NCBI GenBank assembly: GCA_023548195.1
Contig: JAJHZJ010000014.1
Coordinates: 14,112,718 to 14,176,717 of the forward strand
DNA: 64,000 nt
Source of the DNA: Bettongia penicillata ogilbyi
Taxonomy: Eukaryota > Chordata > Mammalia > Diprotodontia > Potoroidae
Direction of reading: 5' to 3'
Shown piece after piece: positions 10,125-21,968 of the stretch (the first letter of the stretch is position 1; each line of letters opens with the position of its first letter). The notes below the pieces were generated by a model. It saw nothing but the letters and a program-made list of their open reading frames with translations, had not been told where the DNA came from and made no database searches. Both the position numbers and the translations under genes were made by a program.

Positions 10125-11890
10125 GATCTGCAGGATCCAGGTGGCAAGAGGAAAAAAGTGAAGATGGTATGAAATGGAAACAATTGGAACATAAGAGGTC
10201 AAACTTTGCACCCTTACATGAATCACTTTCAGATGAAGTTCACTCCTTTTATGATGGAAAAGCTACGGAGTTGAGTTTAGCAACTGAAGAGATTCCTCTC
10301 TTTTATGGGAAAATGTTGGATCATGAATAAACAACAAAGGAAGTTTTTCAAAGTAACTTTTTCAGTGACTGGTGTAAGGAAAAGACAATGGAAGAGAAAA
10401 AGATAATCAAGTACCTGGACAAGTGTGACTTCACAGAGATACACACATACTTTACTGACAAAAATGAAACCTGAAAAACTTTGCCCCAAAAGAATAAACA
10501 GAAGCTAAAAGAAGAGGCAGAAAGACTTCAGGAAAGGTTTGTCTACTGTATATTAGATGGCCACAGAGATAAAATACTTAATTTCAAGACTGAGTCATTG
10601 GGGTTGTTTCATGGTTGTAGAGACCATCCAAAAGTTGGGACATTGAAGAAATGAATAAAGCCAGAAAATGTAATTATAAACTGCAGCAGGACCTCGAAAA
10701 TACCAGAACCACCACAAATCAAAAGAAGTACGCTTTGAAAACACAATCACTTGGCTAGTATCATGGCCTGAGAACATCCAGAATTACATTAAATACATCA
10801 TGTTGAACCCCAGCTCAAAGTTTAAAGGGGAGAAGAACTGGTAGAAATATGAAGTTGGATATATGCCTGAAGGGGACAATACCTGAAGGGGATAGTAGAC
10901 AAAGTTCTTTTTCAGTACCGTTTTGATTGGAAATCAAGAGAAATGAAAAAACAACAGAGCTGTAGCTATTTTCTTTCATTAATAAACTGGCCCTGAGAGA
11001 TGGCAATGAGAAAGAAGAGGCAGCAGGAACTGTTGACTGCTGCTCTCTTTGTGTTGAACACATACAGTTACACCTTGAATTGGAAGGGCAGCAACATGCT
11101 ATTGGATTTGACTTCCTGCAAAAGTTTTTTATCTGATACTACAACAAAGTGCCTGTTGAAAAGCCAGAATTTGCAGCTTTTCATGGAGAACAAGAACCCA
11201 GGAGATGATGTGTTTGATAGACTTAATACATCATTAATACTTAATACATCATTAATACTTGAACAAATATCTTCAGCCAAGGTGTTCAGGATTTATAATG
11301 TATTCATCACACTCAGGAACAACTGGAAGCACTGACCAATGCTGAAGACAGCATAGCAGCTAAAATTTTGTCCCACAACTGAGAAAAACTGAGCAGTAGG
11401 CATTTTATGCAATCATCAGTGGGCAACTCCTAAGACTTTTGAGAAGTTCATGAAAAATCTCCAGACCAAAACTAATGCTAAAAAGGAACAGCTGGTGATG
11501 GCAAAACAGGAGATAGAGAACAAAAGCTGATGCCAAAGTGATAAAGGATGTAAAGTCCAAGAGAAATGTAGAAAAGAAGAAAACCTGCTGGCCAAGTTAG
11601 AAGAACCACACATGAAGCTGTGTAGCCAAGTCACAGACAAAGAAGAAAACAAGCAGATTGTCCTGGGTACCTCCAAACTCAACTACTTAGATCCAAAGAT
11701 TAGTGTCACTTGGTGTAAGAAGTTTGGAGAGCCAGTGGAGAAGATTTATAGTAAAACTCAGAGGGAGAAGTTTGCATGAGCAATTGATATGGCAGATTAA
11801 GAGTATGAGTTCTAAGCTAGTATTTCTGTATCTGTTTTTGAATTGTTGAGGTTTTCAATTATTAAACAACATTGAGAGAAAAAAACAAAC
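10125..11890 (+). pseudogene. TOP1MT: TOP1MT-like processed pseudogene (type IB DNA topoisomerase)
   Basis: The stretch reads as an intronless, disabled copy of a vertebrate type IB topoisomerase, from the core domain to the natural C-terminus. Visible pieces in order: RWQEEKSEDGMKWKQLEHK (about 10,140), [119 protein letters not shown] then stop (11,815). The catalytic Tyr codon survives at 11,684-11,686. Words such as [28 protein letters not shown] and [11 protein letters not shown] resemble mitochondrial TOP1MT more than nuclear TOP1. Disablements include TGA for a Trp codon (11,776), other stops and several frameshifts. A short 3'UTR with ATTAAA (11,861-11,866) and an A-rich end at about 11,878-11,890 mark reverse transcription of mRNA, presumably by L1. 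Confidence 0.88.
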
Positions 11891-12639
11891 TCAAATAACC
11901 AAAGAAATAATGAATATGGAAATAAATTACTCCATTTCTAGAAGTAATTATTTTTTAAAGAGAAAAATGAAAGGTTGACTTTCAAGATAAAGAGGAAACA
12001 ATCAGGAGTTATCAAGAGATGAAAAACTATACAAGAGGTAAGCAAAATTGACAGAGAAGTGAACCGAATAAATCCTTTCCACGTAAACCAATGTATTTTG
12101 TGAAATAAAATTGCAGAGTGGAAATTTTCATCTCAAGAGGATGGAGGTAGAGCACAGAGGGAGAATATGTGAAGTGTATCATTGTGAATATGAGTGAACA
12201 GCAAAGTCACGATAATAGCTAAATTTTACAGAAGAGGATGTGGGAGAATAGGAAAGGTGGTAAATGGGAGGGAATGAAACAGAGGGAATGAAAGGGGAGG
12301 TCTAAATCAACAAGTGCAAGTTTCTCATTAAAAATCACTCCCATGGGGTAAGAGGTTGATTCTGGGGATAAGAAATGTGGCTTTAAAATGGATTTAATCC
12401 AGAGGATATGGGGCATTGGGAGATAAGCAACTCAGAGAGAGTGTTGTATATTTATGGATAAACATACTGCCTCAGGAAATGTGAGATGCTAGGTCTGATT
12501 GGCATCCTTAAGTATGGAATGGGGAGGGAAACAGACTAGAGCTTTTATAGCATGGCTAACGAGAAGGATGCCGATTATGGGAAAGAAAGGAAATAGAACT
12601 GAATCATGTAAATTTGTATGCAAGGCTAGTTTTTGCCAT
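11891..12639. other. A/G-rich LINE-like remnant, no gene
   Basis: Probably further decayed plus-strand L1 (A-rich, inter-ORF-like words such as AGGTGGTAAATGGGAGGG). No motif allows a firm assignment, and no coding region is visible. Confidence 0.3.
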
Positions 12640-14280
12640 ATCAACAAACATTTGTTAAACACCTTCTATTTACCAAGCACTCTGAAAAGTGCTGTGAATA
12701 CAAATAAAAGTATACAACAACAACGACCACAGTCCCTTCTCCCAAAGAGTGAAACCAATGCACAAATAAGATACAGACAGGATAAATTGGAAGTAACTTC
12801 AGGGGAAAGGCACAACCTCAACATAGGACTTGAGCAAGGGGAGGAAAGAATATAATTAGTTCTGTTTTGGACACGTTAATTTTAGATGTTTATGGGAAAT
12901 ATATTTCAAGATGTCTAAGAGACAGCTGGAGATTGAAGATTAGGAGAGGTTAGGGTTGGATAAGTAGATCTGAGATTTAACAGCATAAAGATAATAACTG
13001 AATATACTGGCACTGATGATGACATCACCAAGTGAAATAGTATAGAAGGAAAAAAAGGGAGCTCAGGACAGAGTCCTGGAGGATATACGTGGTTTGTAGC
13101 ATGATCGGGACAGATACAGCAAAAGAGACTGAAAAGGGGTAATTATACTGGTAGGAAGGAGGACCAGGAGAATTCAATGCAAAAAAGCTTAGGGAGAAGA
13201 GAGTATCAAGGAGAAGAGGGTGTCCAATGAAGTGATTAATAGTTTTAAAGGCTACAGAGAGGTCAAGCAGTATGAGGACTGAGAAAAGGTCATTGAGTTT
13301 GGCAATTAAGAGATCATTGGTAATTTTAAAGAGAACAGTTTCAGTTAAATGATGAGGTAAAAAGCCAGAATGCACAGAGTTGAGTGAGAAAAAAGGAAGT
13401 GGAGGCACCTATTGTAGATGACCTCAAAAGTTTAGTCACAAATGGGAAGAGATATATGAGACAATAACTAACAGGGATAGATAGGTTGAATGAAAAGTTG
13501 TCTTTTTTTTATTCAGAGAATAGGTTGTGCAGTAGGGAAACAACCAGCAATTTGGGAAAGATGAAAAATTAGTGAGAGAGTAGGGAGAATACAGGGAGCA
13601 ATCTTCTGGAGAAGAAGGGATACAATGGGATGCTTTGTTCATAGAGAATGGCCACATCTTCGTGTAAGAAAGGAGTGAAAGAAGGGATAGTGGTAGAAGG
13701 CATCCGAGTGAGGTGAAATGACAAGTAGAGGAGAAAAGGAACCTCTTGGTGAATGACCTCAATTTTTTCAGTGAAATATGAGGAAGGGTTGGGGGTGGTG
13801 TGGAGTGGGACCCATGGGAGGTTAGAGGAAGGATGAAAAGGCATGAAAATGACACAGTGGTGAGTGGGACAGTGATTCAATTAGGGAGAAATAAAAGGAT
13901 CACATAATTATGCCAAAGGCCCAGTTGAGCTCATGTTACATAAATTTTTAATGCACCTAGATTGTTCAGTTTCCTGATTTTCTCCTGTTTCTTTCAGCAA
14001 TATGTGGGAACAAAGGCAGTAGGGGGTGGGAGTAATCTAAGGCTGAAGTTTAGCAGGGAAAGGTTGGCAATAGGATAAAGGGTCAAGGGACTTGAGGGAA
14101 GAGGACAGTGTAGAGCTGAACTGATTGGTAAAGATAGGGAAAGCAGGGAAGCATGGCCACTAAAGGGGTGATGGCCTGGGAAAGAACTGAGAGCAGAGAG
14201 ACTGGAGATGATGGTGAGGACAAAGAACAGTCTTTGGGATTGCAAAGTAGACAGAGATAGACTGATAACAGATTGTTATG
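12640..14280 (-). mobile_element. L2 LINE, 3' end and reverse transcriptase (broken)
   Basis: On the plus strand it opens with the antisense L2 tail (AACATTTGTTAAACACCTTC, then ACCAAGCACTCTG). Going right, the minus strand encodes a stretch at 13,025-13,408 with HSGFLPHHLTETVLFKITND and FSVLILLDLSVAFKTINH. This is the L2/CR1-type RT fingerprint: the 'QSGF.P..STET' block and the motif A region with D followed by F. The second catalytic Asp box and the 3' portion are decayed. From about 13,500 to 14,280 the pyrimidine-rich minus strand is compatible with the L2 region upstream of RT, but this is less sure. Confidence 0.75.
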
Positions 14281-16045
14281 AAAAACCGCTTTTATCCACA
14301 TTATTCCTCTTACGAATTGGTACTTCTAAGAATGAGGCATAAAGAAAAAAGAGAGACAATAAAGCAAGATCTATAAAGGTGATAACTAAGAAACTGGTTA
14401 GAAGGTAGAACTCTAAACTACCACCTCAAAAGCTTTAGCCCCATAATGAACACAAAGAGATTAAAGAATGAAGAAACAAGGGTATATACTATGAATTACA
14501 AAATAAAAGTTCAGAACAGATAGGAAAGAAAGTGACTACAAAGCAAAGAAATTCAACTTAGAAAAACATCAAAAAAACAAAGAAGCAAAATAAAATGGCG
14601 GGGGGAGAAAAAGAGAGATTTTGGACTAACCACTTAAGTTAGAAGGCAAAAAGAAGGGAAAAAGATGGAAAAAGGATAACTAGTAAAAAGAAGAAAGAAA
14701 TTAATAAAATAAGTTAATAAATACACCTAAAGTGAGGAAAGAGATTAAAAAAGAACAGGAAGAGAGTAATGTGGATTAAAGAAGCTGTAGGAATTTGATT
14801 ACAACAAAGTTTTAAGCACAATTGATTTTATTCTCCTACTTAAAAGAGGAAGGGTGAGAAGCTTTTTTTTTTTTAAAAGCAATGCTGTTGAAAAAGGAGA
14901 AAAATACAGATCTCTCATAACACTGAATGGATTAAACAATCCAATAAAATGAAAAAAAATGTGATGTAATTGATAAGAAAAAACAACCCTGCAATCTGTT
15001 GCTCATAGGAAATGAATTTAAGAAACAAGGACATATCAGTTTTTACATATCAGTTATGTACCTCACCCCCAAAATTGTGATCATGCTATCAGGAAAAGCA
15101 AAAATAAAAATTTACAATATTTTTAGTGATAATCAAGGAAATTATAATACACTGAAAGGAAAACATAAACCATGAACTAATATCATTATTAAACTTATAC
15201 GAACCCAAATCATGTAGTGTCTAAATTCTTACAGGAAAAAATAATTGAAATGGAAAAAGACATAGTAACACAATAATAGACTTTGTTTCCCCTTTAGAAG
15301 TAGACATCTCTAACAAAAAGATAAACAAAAGGAAATGAAAAAAAAAACCGATAGAGAGCTAAAATATTTATGACATCTCTTGAATAGGACTAATAAAGGA
15401 CATACCTATTACTTAGCACCACATGGCAGTTTTTCAAAAGTAGGCCATGTGTCAAGGCATGGAGTAATGGCAAATAAAATATGAAAAAAGGAGAAATATT
15501 CAGCATCCCTGTCACACCATAAAAAAGGAAAAATGACAAGCAATTCAGGGAACATGAACAAAAGACAAACCTAAATGTAGATCTGATGAAGTCCTAAGCA
15601 AACTTCAGTCAAATAAGAAAACATAAAATCAATCAATAGCTATGTGAAAGACAAAGAAAATTATATGACAACAAACCAAAATTTCTGAGACTCTTTTAAA
15701 CTATCAGATGAAAAATTATATTCTTGAAAAAAAAGATTAATGAAACAGAAAAGAAGCTGATTAATGAATTGCAGTTTTTAAAATTAGAAAGTCAACAACA
15801 AAATGAACCTTAATGAAAACAAAAGAGAAAATCTTGAAAATTAGAAGAGAAATAGATGAATCAGAAGCAAAAAAGACCATGGAAGTGGTAAACAAGAGTA
15901 AAAGTTCTTTTCAAAAGTAATAAAATTAAGAAAATTCAGGGAACATAGTAGCAAAGGTCAAAAAATTCCAAGCACTCAAGATATCCCCCACAAAAGAGAT
16001 GAAATAGCACATCAGGGTCAATATTGAGCAGTAAAAATAAATAAG
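14281..16045 (+). pseudogene. Old L1 ORF2 remnant (endonuclease to linker)
   Basis: A-rich plus strand with ORF2-like order. Around 15,180-15,290 the decayed reading gives LNLYEPKSC then QEKIIEMEKDIV, resembling the endonuclease domain of old L1 ORF2. Around 15,700-15,880 a Lys/Glu-rich linker-like stretch (KLINELQFLKLESQQQNE) precedes the RT domain. Many stops and frameshifts are present. It may be the continuation of the element beginning at 7,375, split by the TOP1MT-like retrocopy and the L2. Confidence 0.5.
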
Positions 16046-16049
16046 AATG

Positions 16050-17805
16050 GGGCAGTACTAGGGACATCTTGGGATAATCAGAGAAAATCTGAAGAAAAAT
16101 GAGGTTTGGTCTGTGTGAAGAGTGAACACCTCCAGGCTAGGTCTTAGTTCTCCTTAAACAACAAGCTGTAAACCAGGGTGTTAGCTGAGTTGGATAGTCC
16201 CTAGATAGTGAGGGGTCTTCGTGTCTGAGCTGGGGAAGATCGAGGAAATCTCTGCTCACAGGATTCAGCTGTGCTGTGGGAACACTGGTGGGACAAAGAA
16301 GGAACCAGCACACGCCGGGTGAGGGCAGAACAGTGGAGTGGGAACTCTGCTGGCTGTGGGCACTTACTGGATGCTGGAGTTCTTGGTTCCAGTTCCATGC
16401 CAGAGGGAAGAAATGAAGGAGGACCTGATGCTAAAGGCACCATCCCCCATACCCTAAGACTAGAGGTGATCATAAAAACTAAGCTACTACAAATTAAAAA
16501 GAAAGCAAAGGAGAAAGAATACAAGTATAGAGAGGAATAGAGAGACCAGGTTTCTTCTCGAGGAGAATACTGAAGCAAAGAAACCCTCTTCTATCCCCAA
16601 AAGTAATGTCAAATGGTCAGTTGCTCAAAAAGAATTCATAGAAGAATTTTAAAAAGACTTTAAAAATCAAATGAAAGAGACTGAGGAAAAGCTGAAAAAA
16701 GCGAACAATACAAGAAAGCAAAATGATTATGGAAAGAAAATAAATTAGAAAAAGAGATACAGAATCTTAAGGAAGAAAATGACACCTTGGTAATCAAAAT
16801 TGGGCCAGGGGAAGCCAGTGAAGTTACAAGAAATCAAGAAATAATAAAAGAAAATATAAAGAATAAAAAAATAGAAAGTAATGTGAAACATCTCATAAGG
16901 AAAACTACTGATTTGGAGAACAGATCAAGAAGAGAAAACACAAGAATAATAAGACTACCCAAAAGCTATGGTTAAAAAAAAAATCTTGACACAATAATAC
17001 AAGAAATAATTGAAGAAAATTGTCCTGAAGCATTAGACGGGAAAGTAGAAATACAAAAAAATTCACTGATCACCACCAGAAAGTGATCCTATGAGATAAA
17101 CCTACAGAAATCTTACAGTAAAATTCTGAAACCCCCAGCCCAAGCATAAAATACTGTGAGCAACAAGAAAAAACATTTAAATATGGTGGTGCCACAATTA
17201 GAATTACACAAGACGTAGCAGTGGTGACACTAAAAGACCACAGGTCTTGGAACACTACATATGGAAGAGCAAAAGAACTGTGCTTCCAGCCAAAATATAC
17301 CCAGCAAAGTTAAGCATAATCCTGAATGAAAAAAAAATTGTTGATTTAATGAACTGTCAGACTTTCAGAACTTTGTTTAAAAAACAGCAACACCTGAACT
17401 TAATAGAAGATTTGACATACAAAAATGAAGTGGTACATCCCAAAGACTAATTACAAGGGACTCAATAAAGACAGACTACCTTTTTTGTCTGCAAATTATG
17501 TCTAAGATTGTTATCAGGGATTGGATAGTTCATAAGAAAGATTGGAGTAGACTTAAGTATGATATGACTTTAAAAAGTAAAAGTGTTTAGGAATAGATAA
17601 AAAGAACATTTAGTACAAATGAAGTGTGAGAAAAAGAACTGACACAGAAGAGTTAGATGGGGGAGAAAGGCTGTTCTGGAAATACACTTTCATAAGGAAT
17701 GGGTTCAAGAGGGAACAATACAAACATATCTAGGAAAGTATAAAAGTCTTCTAAATTCAAAAAGAAATAGAATGCTAAGGGAATAGGGAGGATGTGCTAC
17801 ACATA
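16050..17805 (+). pseudogene. L1 5'UTR, ORF1 and inter-ORF region (broken)
   Basis: A GC-richer 5'UTR-like stretch (16,150-16,450) is followed by ORF1. Around 16,610-16,700 the reading is close to KEFIEEF-KDFKNQMKETEEKLKK, the coiled-coil start. At 16,880-16,975 it is NVKHLIRKTTDLENRSRREN, followed by decayed RRM and C-terminal parts to about 17,450. ORF1 is broken by stops and frameshifts. The inter-ORF region runs to about 17,800, where L1 similarity stops before ORF2. Confidence 0.75.
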
Positions 17806-17868
17806 GTGTTAACCACTGGAGGTACAAAGAAATTTTAAAATATGATCCCTGTCCTCAAGATGTTAATC
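17806..17868 (-). repeat. L2 3'-tail fragment (antisense)
   Basis: TGCTACACATAGTGTTAACC, then ACTGGAGGTACAAAG and CCCTGTCCTCAAGATGTTA fit the antisense L2 3' end ('tgtgctaagcgctggggatacaaag...ccctgccctcaagg'). Confidence 0.45.
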
Positions 17869-17869
17869 T

Positions 17870-18956
17870 TTAAATTAAATTTTTATTAATATCTTTTATT
17901 TTTCACACGTTCAGTATTTCTCACAAAATGCTTCCTCCCTCTCAGAGACTCAAAACATATAACAAATAATATTATTAAAGAAAAAGAGGCTTTACAAATC
18001 AACAAAACTAATCAATACCTTGAAAAAAAACCCAAAATATGTGCAAGCACCATAACCATATGTCTCTTACTTCTAAAAAGGAGTGCATTGGGGTTGTTTT
18101 CTACCTCTTCTTTGGAACCATTCTTGTTTTTGTAATTTTGTAAGATTTACTTTTTTTGTGTAGTCTCTTTGGTATACAGACCTATTAGTGGTGTTGCTGG
18201 GTCAAAGGGTATGTGTAGTTTTATAGCCCTTTGTGGATAGTTCCAAATTGCTCTCCAGAGTGATTGGATCATTTCACAACTTCACCAACAATTCTTTAGT
18301 ATCCCAAATTTCCCACATCCCTTTCAACATTTATATTTTCCTTTACTGTCATATCAACCAGGCTAATAGGTGTGAGGTGGTAGCTCAGAGCTGTTTCAAT
18401 CTGCATTTCCAATTTATGTAATCAATAGAGATATAGAGCATTTTTATATGACTATATATATATTTTATTTTTTCATTTGAAAAATGACTGTACATAACTC
18501 TTGACTATTTGTCAGTTGAAGAATAAATTGTATTCTTATGAATTTGAGTCAGTTATTTTCATATTTGAGAAATGAGGCCTTTATTAGAGAAACTTTTGTA
18601 AATTTTTTTTAGTTTGTATTATTAACTGTATTTCCCTCCATCCTAACTGATGAACCAATTCTGATATTCAGGTATTATTTGCCACTCCCTCATCTTCCCT
18701 TTCACTGTAAAAAACTCTTTTGTATCTCTTTTACATGAGATAGTTTACCCCATTTTACCTCTCCTTTCCTTCTTTTCCCAATTCATCCTTATTTCTTTTG
18801 CCTGAATTTATTTTTATATGTCATCCTATCATAATCATCCCTCTTACTCCCTAATTTTTTTTTGGATAGCATCTTATCATAGCCATCTCACACCCACACC
18901 CTCTGTCTATGCATAAATTCATTCTAATTGCCTTTATAGTGACAAAGTTTTTTCCA
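17870..18956 (-). mobile_element. Half-L1 (HAL1-type) 3' fragment
   Basis: Minus strand, from its 3' end at the left (TTTAAATTTTTATTAATATC-type tail) rightward: L1 3'UTR, a decayed ORF2 C-terminus (18,200-18,420, the conserved 'LWRAIWN'-type block) and then a direct join at about 18,600-18,650 to the L1 inter-ORF region (GGATGGAGGGAAATACAGTTA on the minus strand). The bulk of ORF2 is absent. The same join occurs in the plus-strand copy at about 20,385-20,460, so both derive from an ORF2-deleted parent rather than from separate deletions. Confidence 0.65.
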
Positions 18957-19345
18957 TTTTTTCATTTTGTTTTATTGCTTCTTGATGTCTCATGGAGTTA
19001 TTACTGGAAACTTGATCAATTCTACCTATTAGGGAATTATTTTCTTCATTGAGCTTTTGTATCTCCTTTTCCATTTGGCCTATTCTATTTTTTAAAGATT
19101 TGTTTTCTCCAGAGAATTTTTATTTGTATTTCCCCATTTGATCAATTCCACTTTTCAAGGCATTCTTCTCTTCATTAGATTTTTGTGCATCTTTTACCAT
19201 TTGATCTATTCTGTTTTTTAAGTTATTGTTTTCTTCCATATTTTTGTGCCCCCTTTATTAAGTATTGACTATTTTTTCATGATTTTCTTGTGTCACTCTC
19301 ATTTCACTTTCCATTTTTTCCTCCACCTCACATACTTGAATTTTA
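18957..19345 (-). pseudogene. Inverted ORF1 coiled-coil segment of a half-L1
   Basis: The minus strand encodes a decayed ORF1 coiled coil: EVEEKMESEMRVTQENHEK, then NNLKNRIDQMVKDAQKSNEE, then QMEKEIQKLNEENNSL, ending near QEAIKQNEKMEK. This corresponds to about residues 70-185 of the intact 361-residue ORF1. The plus strand immediately to the right takes up ORF1 at about residue 183. The simplest reading is that this is the inverted 5' part of the plus-strand element at 19,346, formed by twin priming. Confidence 0.65.
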
Positions 19346-20043
19346 AAAGTGGGAATCAACAAGGTGTAACACCCATTCCTATTGATAGGGGATTAAAAGA
19401 AAAATGTAAAAGGTCTCTTTGGAAGAACAACTGACCTGGAAAATTGATCCAGGAGAGAAAATGTTAGAATCATTGAACTACTTCAAAACCACGATAAAAA
19501 AAGAGCCTTTACATCCTTTTTCAAGAAACTATCAAGGAAGGTTGCCCTGATATTAATTCTAGAATCAGAGGGTAAAATAGAAAACAAAAGAATTCTCTGA
19601 TTATTGCTGAAAGAGATCCCCAAATCAGAACTCACATAAATACTATAGCCAAACTCTAGATCAAGGAGAAAATGTTACAAGCAGTCAAAAAGAAACAATT
19701 CTATTTGAACTGAGGAGCTGTGGTCAGTATAACCCAAGATTTAGCAGTTTTCTACACTAATGGCTCAGAGAGCTTAAAATATGGTATTCTGGTTGGCCAA
19801 GGAGCTAGGATCACAACAAAGAATCAGCTACCCAGCAAAACATAAGGGGAAACAATTGACATTCAATGAAATAGAGGTTTTCAAGCATTCCTGTTGAAAA
19901 GACCAGAGCTGAATAGAAAATTTGGCTTTCAAATACAAGACACAAGAGAAGTATAAAAAGGTAAACAGGAAAGAGAAATCATAAAGGATTCAATAAAGTT
20001 AAACTGTTAATATTCCTACATGGAAAGATGATACTTGTAATTG

Positions 20044-20045
<2 letters not shown>

Positions 20046-20082
<37 letters not shown>
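20046..20082 (+). repeat. Uninterrupted A37 run inside half-L1
   Basis: Thirty-seven consecutive A lie in the inter-ORF region. The homologous stretch in the L1 at 62,560-62,610 has instead an ordinary mixed sequence. The run therefore replaced or expanded from a short A tract; no target-site duplication of a separate insertion is obvious. Confidence 0.9.
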
Positions 20083-20084
<2 letters not shown>

Positions 20085-21294
20085 TTCTTATTGCTAGGGT
20101 AATTAGGGGTATGAATAAACAAAATGCACATGTGTGAATTGCACATAATGAAATGAGTACCTGAAAAAATAAAATTAAAGGTGACGAAGAGGAATGCACT
20201 GATGGAAGGGGAATGATAGAGGCAGAATGTAGATAAATTATCTGACATAAAAGAGGTAAAAAAATAGGTTTTGCAATGGAGGAGATAATGGAGAAGGTGG
20301 GAGAATGTGTCAACCTTAAACAAAACATCTTTAAGGATGGATAGGGTGAAAGGAGAGAGAGAATAGGATAAATGGGGAAAAATAGGATAGAGGTAAATAC
20401 AAAGTAATAATAGTTATGATTAAATTGTTACAGCGATTTTCTCTAATATAGACATCATTTCTCAAACATACAGAGAACTGAGTCAAATGTATAAAAATAA
20501 GAGATATTCCTTATTGACAAATGATCAAAGGGTGTGAACAGGCAGTTTTCAGGAGGAGAAATCAAAGTTACCTGTCATTTTATGAATAAAGGCTATAAAT
20601 AACCGTTGAGTAGAGAAATGCAAATTAAAACACCACTAAGTGCCACCCTACACTTATCAGATTAGTTCATATGACAGAAAAGGAAAATGATAAATGTTTT
20701 GAGACATTAATCCACTCTTGGTGAAGTTTGGTGAAGTTCTGATTCAACAATTCCATAGAACAATTTAAAACTAATCCCAAAGAGCTACAAAGCCATTCAT
20801 ACCTTTTGACCCAGAAATACCAATGTAAGTAATTATTATTGCAAAGAGATAAAAAACTAAAAGGAAAGGACCTACAAATACACAAACAAAGTTCTTTTAA
20901 TGGTGGCAAAGAATTAGAAATTCAGGGGATGTTCATCAATCACAGAATGACTGAACAAGTTGCTATATATGATTGTGATGGAATAATATTATCCTATAAG
21001 AAATGTTGGGCAGGATGTTCTCAGAAAAACCTGGAAAGTCATATGTAAACTGATACAAAGTGAGATGAGAAGAAGCACAAGAACATTGTATACAGTAACA
21101 GTAATAGCATGAATGACTTAAGCTACTTTCAGTGACAGAATGATACAGAACAGTTCTGAAAGACATGATAAAAAATTGCTATTCATCTCCAGAGAAATAA
21201 CTGATGGAATCTGAATGCAGATTGAACTTATTTTTTCTTTATTTTTTCATTTTTCTTGTTTGTTTTTGTTTTTTTGTCTGTTTGGTTTGTTCTT

Positions 21295-21296
<2 letters not shown>

Positions 21297-21326
<30 letters not shown>
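21297..21326 (+). repeat. (TG)n microsatellite
   Basis: Fifteen TG units within a T-rich L1 3'UTR, a few bases before the nested minus-strand L1. Confidence 0.95.
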
Positions 21327-21328
<2 letters not shown>

Positions 21329-21331
21329 TAA

Positions 21332-21968
21332 TAGTATTTTTTTAACTGCTTGTAAAGATAGTTTTCAACATTCATTTTTGTAAAGTTGTGAGTTCCAAAA
21401 TTTTCTCCCTTCATCTTTTTCTTCCCCCCTCCAGAAGACAGCAAGAAATCTGATATAGGTTATAAATGTACAATTATGCAAACATATTTCCACATTCATC
21501 ATGTTGTGAAAGAAGAATCAGAATAAAAGGGAAAAGTCACAAAAGACAAAAAAAGTTTAAAAAACATGCTTCAATCTGTATTCAGACTCCATCGTTCTTC
21601 GTCTGGAGGTGGATAGCATTTTTCATCATGTGTTCTTTGGAATCATTTTAGGTCCTTGCATTGCTGAGAAGGGTCAAGTCTATCAAAATCACACTGTGGC
21701 TGTTATTATGTGCAGCGTTCTCCTGGGTCTTCAGCTCACTTCACTTAGCATCAGTTCATATAAGTCTTTCTAGGATTTCATGAACTCCTCCTGTTTGTCA
21801 TTCCTTATAGCACAATTGTTATATGACAACTTGTTCAGTCATTCCCCAATTGATGGTCATCCCCTCAATTTCCAGTTCTTGACCACCACAAAAAGAGCTG
21901 CTATAAATATTTTTGTACATTTGGGTCCTTTCCCCTTTTTTATGATCTCTTTGGAATACATAATCTGT
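21332..21968 (-). mobile_element. Nested L1 3' end (antisense, 5'-truncated)
   Basis: The minus strand carries the L1 3' terminus (left end, near AGTATTTTTTTAACTGC) through the 3'UTR into the ORF2 C-terminus (GCTGCTATAAATATTTTTGT, the 'KNIYSSS'-type block), truncated at about 21,968. The plus-strand L1 3'UTR stops at about 21,330 and resumes at about 21,970 (TTCTTTTACAACATGAGCAA). This is therefore an insertion into an older half-L1 3'UTR. I see no clear target-site duplication. Confidence 0.7.
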
